A stretch of 5,672 bases of DNA from assembly GCA_016177385.1 (NCBI GenBank), contig JACOVJ010000005.1:1-5672 (forward strand), in the 5' to 3' direction. Both the position numbers and the translations under genes were made by a program. The notes beneath the pieces are model-generated. The model saw only the letters and a program-made list of their open reading frames with translations, had not been told where the DNA came from and searched no databases. Of the stretch, positions 1 to 5,044 are shown piece after piece (position 1 is the stretch's first letter; every line of letters begins with the position of its first letter). The DNA is from Candidatus Niyogiibacteriota bacterium. GTDB lineage: Bacteria > Patescibacteriota > Minisyncoccia > HO2-45-28.

Positions 1-917
1 AGATTGACCGACAGGATCGCGATAAGCGTCAAAAAATACGCGAATCCGAAATCCGCCGTATTCGCAACGATCGAAAAGATCCCCACCGGTCCCGAGATCA
101 TTCCTCTGACCGATTCGCCCGAAACCGCGCGTCCGATAAGTGCTGAGATGCCGTGTGCCGTTTCCGTGAATGTCGAAGCCGTCAGGCGGAATGCATACCA
201 CGGAACGGACCACCATGGAACATCCACGCGCCCAACCGTTTCCATGGCGATCCCCAAAATTCCCTCTCCCGGCGCCGCGGTATCCGGCAAATGCGCATTG
301 AGCGTCATCGCTTCGCCATCGCGAAGCACCTCAATGACCACGTCGGCACCACGATGCTGTTGCATGAAGGCCTGCACGGACTGTATGGAAATATCGCGAA
401 ACGGTTCCTCGCCGGAAATGCTTAACTCGACAACAGCATCGCCGAGTTTAAGCCCTGCGCGCTCGGCTGCCGAATCCGGCTGGATCGCGACCGCGATTAT
501 TTGTGGTTTTGTAATGTGTCCTTCCCACGCCGGATCATCGTACAGGACCGGAACGCCGATGCCGAGCGCGACCGCAAAAAGCGCATACGCAAGGAGCAGA
601 TTGAATCCGATGCCCGCCGCGAGGATCGCCGCGCGCGCGATGATCGGTTTGGATGCGAAATTTTTGGGATCCATCGCCTCACCGGCTTCTCCGGACGCGC
701 TGTCTTCTCCGGTGATCTTCACAAATCCGCCAAGCGGCAACAGGTTGAATGAATAGAGCGTCCCGCCTTTCCGGATACCCCCCAACCGCGGCGGAAATCC
801 GAATCCGAATTCCTCCACGTTCACGCCGAATTTACGCGCAAATAAAAAATGCCCGAACTCATGTGCAAGCACGAGCAGAGCAAGTACGCCCAAAAAAATC
901 GCCAGATCCGCGATCAT
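1..917 (-). CDS. rseP: RseP-type site-2 intramembrane zinc metalloprotease (M50), C-terminus cut by window edge
   Basis: Membrane protease that cleaves transmembrane segments of regulatory or signal-peptide substrates within the bilayer. The reading frame runs from ATG at 917 to the left edge, giving 305 residues and no stop. Seen: a hydrophobic N-terminal helix carrying the zinc motif HEFGH at residues 19-23; the conserved block VEEFGFGFPPR (34-44); NLLPLGGFVKITGED (58-72); a second membrane helix around 92-122; a single PDZ domain around 130-225 with PDSAAERAGLKLGD; then amphipathic and hydrophobic segments ending in ILSVNL. The family's third zinc ligand (N-x-x-P...LDG) normally follows immediately and must lie just outside the window. 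The start is supported by alignment of HEFGH near the N-terminus and by an extended -10 box right before the ATG. No Shine-Dalgarno sequence is present. The substrate cannot be told from this window. Confidence 0.95.
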   Translation of the reverse strand, partial: MIADLAIFLGVLALLVLAHEFGHFLFARKFGVNVEEFGFGFPPRLGGIRKGGTLYSFNLLPLGGFVKITGEDSASGEAGEAMDPKNFASKPIIARAAILAAGIGFNLLLAYALFAVALGIGVPVLYDDPAWEGHITKPQIIAVAIQPDSAAERAGLKLGDAVVELSISGEEPFRDISIQSVQAFMQQHRGADVVIEVLRDGEAMTLNAHLPDTAAPGEGILGIAMETVGRVDVPWWSVPWYAFRLTASTFTETAHGISALIGRAVSGESVRGMISGPVGIFSIVANTADFGFAYFLTLIAILSVN

Positions 918-922
918 AATTC

Positions 923-931
923 AGTATATCA
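923..931 (-). promoter_or_regulatory. extended -10 promoter of rseP, apparently giving a leaderless mRNA
   Basis: On the minus strand TGATATACT matches an extended -10 box (TG-n-TATACT, hexamer at 923-928). Only five bases separate the hexamer from the rseP ATG at 915-917, so a start site 6-7 bases downstream of the -10 falls on the A of the ATG. I see no convincing -35 hexamer at 16-18 bases, which fits an extended -10 promoter. There is no Shine-Dalgarno sequence. The placement is seen; leaderless transcription is inferred. Confidence 0.6.
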
Positions 932-942
932 AAAGACAATCA

Positions 943-981
943 AAAGGGTAGTCCTTTTCTGATTCCTAAGGACTACCCTTT
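943..981 (-). terminator. hairpin terminator after rpsP
   Basis: A perfect inverted repeat: AAAGGGTAGTCCTT (943-956) pairs with its complement at 968-981, a 14-bp stem with an 11-base loop. It begins 7 bases after the rpsP stop. In the leftward direction the stem ends in TTTT and is followed by a T-rich but interrupted stretch (TTTTGATTGTCTTTT), so it is a plausible but not ideal intrinsic terminator. The tail runs into the rseP extended -10 region, so rseP probably has its own transcript. Confidence 0.75.
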
Positions 982-988
982 GGGCCAG

Positions 989-1312
989 CTAAACAGCCGC
1001 CGGCGCCGCGGCCTCTGCCGGCTTCTGGGCTGGCGCCGCCTTTTTTGAAGAACGCGAAACGTGGATTTTGGAGCCCGAAATAATGGTTTTTGAAACCAAC
1101 AGATTGTGAACCGTTGCTGATGGCTGCACGCCCTTCCCGAGCCAGTACTGGATCCGCTCCGTTTTCAGATCGACCGCCTTGGTGCGCGGGTTATACGAGC
1201 CGACCAGCTCAACGAAGCGGCCGGCCTTTGCCGAACGCTCTTTTTGCGTGACAACGACCCGGAAGCTCGGGTCGTTTTTTCGTCCTACGCGCTGAAAACG
1301 CATGACCAACAT
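989..1312 (-). CDS. rpsP: 30S ribosomal protein S16
   Basis: Small-subunit ribosomal protein that binds 16S rRNA and helps 30S assembly. The 107-residue product has the S16 pattern: MLVMRFQRVGRKNDPSFRVV at the start, GRFVELVGSYNPRTK (31-45), then ERIQYWLGKGVQPSATVHNL (52-71). The core ends near residue 85. It is followed by a low-complexity tail rich in Ala, Pro and Lys (about 88-107), a common variable extension in this family. I chose ATG 1312 because MLVMRFQR aligns with the usual M-x-x-I-R-L-x-R start; ATG 1303 (MRFQR) is the alternative. Neither has a Shine-Dalgarno sequence, and the upstream promoter puts the mRNA start only a few bases before 1312. The frame is open further upstream (to 1525) but that part crosses a terminator and promoter and is not S16-like. 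Confidence 0.97.
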   Translation of the reverse strand: MLVMRFQRVGRKNDPSFRVVVTQKERSAKAGRFVELVGSYNPRTKAVDLKTERIQYWLGKGVQPSATVHNLLVSKTIISGSKIHVSRSSKKAAPAQKPAEAAAPAAV

Positions 1313-1322
1313 AGATAGAACG

Positions 1323-1350
1323 AGTATAGCGGAAATCGGCCGGTTGTCAA
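1323..1350 (-). promoter_or_regulatory. consensus sigma-70 promoter of rpsP
   Basis: On the minus strand TTGACA (1345-1350) and TATACT (1323-1328) are separated by 16 bases, close to the housekeeping consensus. Predicted transcription start is about 1316-1317, leaving an untranslated leader of about 4-5 bases before ATG 1312 or 13-14 before ATG 1303. The -35 box directly follows the T-tract of the preceding gene's terminator. Confidence 0.85.
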
Positions 1351-1381
1351 TAAAAATCCCCTGCCGCACGTGCGGCAGGGG
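1351..1381 (-). terminator. intrinsic terminator of the 391-residue gene
   Basis: A perfect 24-bp palindrome at 1358-1381 (half-site CCCCTGCCGCAC) forms a GC-rich stem of about 10 bp with a 4-base loop. In the leftward direction it is followed by ATTTTTA (1351-1357), a classical U-tract. It starts 16 bases after the stop codon of the upstream gene. There is no T-run on the right-hand side, so it acts leftward only. Confidence 0.9.
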
Positions 1382-1397
1382 CTGTATGAACATGCGG

Positions 1398-2573
1398 TCA
1401 GACCCGCCTTTCGAACCTCCGAGAGGGCGTGGCAAGAGCGATCGCGGTGCGTCTGGGATTCGCGGACTCTTCTGCGGCTTTCTCGACCAACTCGACGATA
1501 TGGTCGAGCGTGAGTTTCGTCGCATCCGAGCGCATGTTGTTGGGCGTGCCGTTCAAGAGAAGAAATCCGCAATCAGGGAAGAACCACTGCGGAATCCCTC
1601 CGATCCGGCCCCGCTGTTCGAGCTCGCGCGACAAATACGGAAGCCGCCGACCGCTGTGCTCGACCCACCATTCGTCCACGCGGACAAGCCGTGCGAGCGC
1701 CGGCATGATGTGCGCCCATTCCTCGACCGCGCCGATCTGTACATGGCCGGTTCCTTGCTGCTGGATCACCACATCGGCTTTGCGCTTGGCGCGGGCCAAC
1801 CGGCTGACGACCGGATCGTCGGAACAGATCGTCGCGAACGTGAGAGCGCGCCCGTGGAGCCTATGGAGAGGGAGTCCCTTCACGGTCGCGGTCAGTTCGA
1901 ACTCCTTCTCGGCCTCGCTCCATTCCCGAGCGCGTTTTTCCTGCTGCTTATAGAACCCCCGGTCGAGCGTTTCGAAAAACCACTCCACGCCCTCGACAGG
2001 ATTTCCGTCTTGGATGTAATCCTCAACAAGAGCGGCGGTCAGGTTCTCGAAATGCAACGGGGCGTGAGACGGCGCCCGATTTTCTTCACGCTGTTCCACA
2101 AGCCGAAAGATCGGCTGGAGTTCCGACATATCGAGAACGCCGAGCCCTTCGGCGATTTCTTTCAGCGCCGCCGCACTGCGCACGCCCTCCAGATCATAGC
2201 AGGCGGCAGTATCGCCGTTCTCGGCGTGGCCAAAAACAATCTCGGCATCTTCGAAGTCCAGCTTGAACTTGTAAACAAGCCAAGCCGCGAATAGTCCGCA
2301 CAGTGTCGGCCGCTGGTCCAGAATGATCGTGCGGGCAATGCCGCCCGATTCTTCTTCCCGTTCGGCGACCTCCTCCCCTTCAAAATCAGGGGGGTCGCCG
2401 ATTACGTCGTCCGATTCGGCGTCTGGATCGTCATGATGGAGAATAGCAAGAACGTCCTCGTAATCCTCGATGGCCTTGAGATCTTCATCCGCTCCGTCCA
2501 GATCGGGGCTGACCGCTTTGCTTAGCCTCGTATCGAGATCCTGAGAATCGAACAGCAAATTGTCCTGAGACAT
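1398..2573 (-). CDS. unrecognised 391-residue protein, acidic N-terminus; weak resemblance to DHH/MYG1-type phosphoesterase fold
   Basis: I do not recognise this protein with certainty. Residues 1-78 are low-complexity and strongly acidic (many Asp/Glu), probably a disordered leader. A folded part begins at about residue 79 with a beta-strand/helix pattern: IARTIILDQRPTLCGLFAAW (79-98), then DAEIVFGH (109-116) and CYDLEGV (125-131). The C-terminal half holds LHGRALTFATICSDDPVVSR (239-258), RKADVVIQQQGTGHVQIGA (264-282), RRLPYLSRELEQRGRIGG (309-326) and WFFPDCGFLLLNGT (330-343), and closes with a helix TLDHIVELVEKAAE. The order strand-helix, D-x-G-V, then a G-x-V-Q-I and late aromatic/Gly-rich segment recalls DHH or MYG1-type phosphoesterases, but the usual His/Asp metal ligands are not visible. 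No signal peptide or membrane helix is seen, so it is probably cytoplasmic. ATG 2573 was chosen because AGGAG lies 7 bases upstream; an in-frame TTG at 2612 is less likely. It has its own promoter and terminator, so it is monocistronic. Confidence 0.85.
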   Translation of the reverse strand: MSQDNLLFDSQDLDTRLSKAVSPDLDGADEDLKAIEDYEDVLAILHHDDPDAESDDVIGDPPDFEGEEVAEREEESGGIARTIILDQRPTLCGLFAAWLVYKFKLDFEDAEIVFGHAENGDTAACYDLEGVRSAAALKEIAEGLGVLDMSELQPIFRLVEQREENRAPSHAPLHFENLTAALVEDYIQDGNPVEGVEWFFETLDRGFYKQQEKRAREWSEAEKEFELTATVKGLPLHRLHGRALTFATICSDDPVVSRLARAKRKADVVIQQQGTGHVQIGAVEEWAHIMPALARLVRVDEWWVEHSGRRLPYLSRELEQRGRIGGIPQWFFPDCGFLLLNGTPNNMRSDATKLTLDHIVELVEKAAEESANPRRTAIALATPSRRFERRV

Positions 2574-2580
2574 GGGTCCA

Positions 2581-2585
2581 CTCCT
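2581..2585 (-). promoter_or_regulatory. Shine-Dalgarno site deciding the start at 2573
   Basis: AGGAG on the minus strand sits 7 bases before ATG 2573. It is the only clear Shine-Dalgarno site I find in front of the genes whose starts lie in this window, and it supports ATG 2573 over the upstream in-frame TTG at 2612, whose nearest purine run (GGGAG) is only 3 bases away. Confidence 0.8.
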
Positions 2586-2659
2586 CGTGTCTGTTGATGA
2601 TGAAAAGTACAAAAACTCCCGGAAAAACGCCTAGCGAACGTACCGGCTAAGCTTCATAT

Positions 2660-2687
2660 ATTATAGCAAGTTCTGTCGGAAAGTCAA
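2660..2687 (-). promoter_or_regulatory. sigma-70 promoter of the 391-residue gene
   Basis: On the minus strand TTGACT (2682-2687) and a perfect TATAAT (2660-2665) are separated by 16 bases. Predicted start is about 2653, giving a leader of about 80 nt (2574-2653) before ATG 2573. I see no strong hairpin or known riboswitch in that leader. The -35 hexamer lies almost entirely inside one copy of the GTCAAC direct repeat that flanks the neighbouring palindromic element. Confidence 0.85.
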
Positions 2688-2763
2688 CCCCGATAGTGGT
2701 CGCGCTCGCGCTTTCAGCGCGAGTCCGGAAGACCGCGGCGCGGCTACCACTATCGGGGTCAAC
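2683..2763 (-). repeat. candidate MITE-like palindromic insertion (69 bp) with 6-bp target duplication
   Basis: Plus-strand reading: GTCAAC (2683-2688), terminal inverted repeat CCCGATAGTGGT (2689-2700), interior, its complement ACCACTATCGGG (2746-2757), then GTCAAC again (2758-2763). The direct repeats lie flush with the inverted repeats, as a target-site duplication would. The interior forms further hairpins: CTCGCGCT / AGCGCGAG (2705-2712 with 2716-2723, loop TTC) and CCGC / GCGG (2733-2736 with 2740-2743), plus the palindrome TCCGGA (2724-2729). The outer stem reaches 14 bp because the duplicated bases also pair. It encodes no protein. In RNA it makes a stable 3' structure after smc, but without a U-tract, so it is not a typical terminator. 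The structure is seen; the mobile origin is inferred. Confidence 0.65.
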
Positions 2764-4912
2764 TCTCTGCCATTTCTTCGGCTTGGGCGAGTTTGAGCGA
2801 CAACAGGCGCGAAATGCCATCGGATCCGGCCGTTACGCCGTACAGGACCCCTGCGCGGCGCATGGTTTGGCGGTTGTGCGTGATGGTGATGATCTGGGTC
2901 GAGCGCGAAAGTTCTTTTAACATGTCGCCGTAACGCACGGAATTGGCTTCATCAAGCGCCGCATCCGTTTCATCCAAAACCAAAAACGGCGGCGGCGAAA
3001 CCGCCGAGAGCGCGAACAGGAGCGCTACGGCCGTGAGCGACCGCTCCCCGCCCGACAGCATTTCGAGACCGCGGATCTTTTTACGCGGCAGCGCCACATC
3101 AATATGCACGCCGCCCTCCGGACGCGGCGCGTCCTCATCCTCGGACGCGAGCGGAGAGCGCTCGCGCAAAACCGTAAGCGCCGCGCGTCCCCCGCCAAAC
3201 ATCAATTGGAAAAACCGGTCGAATTCACTGGTGATCTTTCCGAGCCCGCGCGAAAAATCGCTCTCGATCTTTTCCGCCAGCTCCTTTGAAACCCCGCGCA
3301 ATTGTTTGGCGGAGGAAACCAGATCCGTAAGTTCTTTTTCAAAAAATCGATCCCGCGTCTTTGCATCGTCGTATTCGCGCAAAACCGCCGTATCCACGCC
3401 GCCCGCCTCTTCGAGGCGGAACTTTAAACGGTCGATCGCTTTTTGCGCCGCTTCGCGCTCCTCGTCGATGAACGGCGCGGCGGACGCCGCAAGAGCGACC
3501 TCACTCCCCGCCCAATGAACGATATCCTGCCGACACCGCTCCCATTCCGCCTCGCGGTTTTTCAAAACCTCCTCAGCGAATGCCGCGCGCCGGATCGCGT
3601 CCTCACATTCGCGCGAGCGCGCTTCGAGCGCCGCGATCTCCTGGCGGGCATTGCGTCTTTCGGCTTCCATTTCCTGAGCCCGAGACCATCTCCGCTCCCA
3701 TTCGTCGGAAAGCGCGGTTTCTTTTTTTGCGATATCCGCAAGCGCGCGTTTCCATTCCACCGCCCTCAACGCATAGGCCTTTGTATCGCCGCGCATTTTT
3801 TCTTCGGCGGTTCGCTGCATCAAAAACGCGCCCAGACGGTCCGTTACGATCTGGACGATCTCATGGATCTCGGGAATGGAATCGCTCTCAAGCGCGCCTG
3901 ACAGGTCGTCCTCGGCGCGCATCAGCAGTTCCTCCACCTCTTCGCGTGGGATCGCATCATCATCGCGATTCCCGCCGCTCGCCATGCTTTCGAGCGCCCC
4001 TTCCGCACGCCCCAATTCGCGCTCGCATTCCACGCGCTTTTCACGCAGTTTTTTCAATTCTGCCTCAAGCGCCAAGAGCGCCTGAGTATCATCCGACTCC
4101 GCGGATGACGGCGTTCCGAACTTCTCTAATTTTTTATTGATCGCTTTCAGTTCCGCTTCTTTTTCGCCACCATCCGCGGCTGCACGGTCGCGCTCGAGCG
4201 TAGTACGCCACCGGCTTAAATACTCGGACGCTTTCGACGCGAGTGCGGCCCTGATCTCCGTTGCGCGCTCGTATTTTTCCACCAGACGCTTTAAATGGTC
4301 GAGGTGCGGACGAACCTCGGCTCGAAGCGCTTGGGCTTTGCGCATATTATCCTCGGTTTGCTGGAGTTTCTTTTCCGCTTCCTCGCGCTTGTATTGATAC
4401 ACTTTGAGCCCCAGCGACTCCTCGATCATGCTTTGGCGGTCTTTGGGCGATACATACAGGATCCGGTCGGCCTCGCCCTGTGAGATGATGGGGTGCTGGG
4501 AGATCCCGAGCCCCACATGCGCCAGGAGTTCGATGACGTCTTTCAGGCGCACCTCGCTGTCGTTGACCAGATACTCCCCTTTCCCGTCCCGGTACACCCG
4601 GCGGCCGATCGCAACCTCGCGAAAATCAACGGGGAAATGTTTTGACGTGTTATCGAAAATCGCCGATACCGACGCCTTTCCCAGGCGCGGCGACGACGTC
4701 GAGCCGTTGAAGATCAAGTCCTCGCCCCGATGTCCGCGCAAACTCTTGAACGATTGCTCGCCCAGCACCCACCGGATCGCTTCCACCACATTCGATTTTC
4801 CCGACCCGTTCGGGCCGACAATGGCGACGATGGGTGATTCAAAATCGAATCGCGCGGCTTTGGCGAACGACTTAAATCCCGAAAGTTCAAGGCGTTTGAA
4901 AATGGAGGACAT
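2759..4912 (-). CDS. smc: short, apparently hinge-less SMC-family chromosome segregation ATPase
   Basis: SMC proteins are ATP-driven DNA clamps that organise and segregate chromosomes. Seen in order: an N-terminal head MSSIFKRLELSGFKSFAKAA with Walker A GPNGSGKS (33-40), RWVLGEQSFKSLRG (47-60), and the Q-loop region IISQGEADRIL (142-152); a charged heptad-like coil about 170-310; a Gly/Asp-rich break then short helices (311-370); a returning coil about 370-565; and the C-terminal head with signature LSGGERSLTA (619-628), Walker B FLVLDETDA (643-651), D-loop ALDEAN (652-657) and switch His 679. All ATPase motifs are intact. Length is 717 residues against roughly 1100-1200 for bacterial SMC, and no 120-150-residue hinge domain or zinc hook is visible. 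The ATG is supported by the canonical start of the head fold; there is no Shine-Dalgarno site and no clear promoter in the gap upstream, so co-transcription with rnc is likely. The TGA stop lies inside a GTCAAC repeat copy. Confidence 0.93.
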   Translation of the reverse strand: MSSIFKRLELSGFKSFAKAARFDFESPIVAIVGPNGSGKSNVVEAIRWVLGEQSFKSLRGHRGEDLIFNGSTSSPRLGKASVSAIFDNTSKHFPVDFREVAIGRRVYRDGKGEYLVNDSEVRLKDVIELLAHVGLGISQHPIISQGEADRILYVSPKDRQSMIEESLGLKVYQYKREEAEKKLQQTEDNMRKAQALRAEVRPHLDHLKRLVEKYERATEIRAALASKASEYLSRWRTTLERDRAAADGGEKEAELKAINKKLEKFGTPSSAESDDTQALLALEAELKKLREKRVECERELGRAEGALESMASGGNRDDDAIPREEVEELLMRAEDDLSGALESDSIPEIHEIVQIVTDRLGAFLMQRTAEEKMRGDTKAYALRAVEWKRALADIAKKETALSDEWERRWSRAQEMEAERRNARQEIAALEARSRECEDAIRRAAFAEEVLKNREAEWERCRQDIVHWAGSEVALAASAAPFIDEEREAAQKAIDRLKFRLEEAGGVDTAVLREYDDAKTRDRFFEKELTDLVSSAKQLRGVSKELAEKIESDFSRGLGKITSEFDRFFQLMFGGGRAALTVLRERSPLASEDEDAPRPEGGVHIDVALPRKKIRGLEMLSGGERSLTAVALLFALSAVSPPPFLVLDETDAALDEANSVRYGDMLKELSRSTQIITITHNRQTMRRAGVLYGVTAGSDGISRLLSLKLAQAEEMAES

Positions 4913-4916
4913 AAAA

Positions 4917-5033
4917 TTTGGTAGCGGATGCGGCCGATGACGCAGTGCGTGGGGTAGGCACTGGGGACAAATATTTGGCCGGAACGGCCTTATAATGTGC
5001 GAGCACTGCGGCGCGGCCGCATCCGCTTTGGAA
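4917..5033. repeat. long imperfect inverted repeat filling the rnc-smc gap
   Basis: Outer arms AGCGGATGCGGCCG (4923-4936) and its exact complement (5014-5027) form a 14-bp stem. After a small internal loop, CGCAGTGC (4941-4948) pairs with GCACTGCG (5003-5010). The interior has a small hairpin GGCCG/CGGCC (4977-4981 with 4985-4989) and the palindrome CAAATATTTG (4968-4977). The element is flanked by TTTGGTA (4917-4923) and TTTGGAA (5027-5033), a 6-of-7 direct repeat that could be an eroded target duplication. It occupies most of the 132 nt between rnc and smc (4913-5044). In the leftward transcript it would fold into a long double-stranded rod with no U-tract. I find no convincing smc promoter in this gap. 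Confidence 0.7.
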
Positions 5034-5044
5034 AATTGGCGTCA

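Noticed and set aside
4..756. 250-residue open frame on the plus strand
   Set aside because: It lies antisense to rseP, whose protein shows clear family motifs; the plus-strand product is Ser/Pro/Arg-rich without recognisable motifs and has no promoter or ribosome-binding site.
1313..1525. N-terminal extension of rpsP to a 178-residue protein
   Set aside because: The extension runs through the rpsP promoter, the upstream terminator and the 3' end of the previous gene, and S16 family alignment starts at MLVMRFQR.
1302..2294. 330-residue open frame on the plus strand
   Set aside because: It crosses the rpsP promoter and a terminator and is antisense to the 391-residue gene; long antisense frames are expected in GC-rich coding DNA and no motif supports it.
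2574..2612. Upstream in-frame TTG start adding 13 residues to the 391-residue protein
   Set aside because: ATG 2573 has AGGAG at ideal spacing, while the TTG has only GGGAG 3 bases away.
2689..2757. Cloverleaf-like fold as a tRNA or small RNA gene
   Set aside because: The outer stem is 12-14 bp rather than 7, and no T-loop, D-loop or anticodon pattern is present; a palindromic repeat explains it better.
2759..4912. Rad50/SbcC-like protein instead of SMC
   Set aside because: No CxxC zinc hook is found in the coil tip and no SbcD/Mre11 partner is adjacent; the head sequence (GFKSFA, GEQSFKSLRG, LDETDAALDEAN) is SMC-type.
4991..4996. Perfect TATAAT on the plus strand in the rnc-smc gap
   Set aside because: No -35 hexamer lies 15-19 bases upstream and there is no plus-strand gene to serve; it is probably a by-product of the palindromic element.
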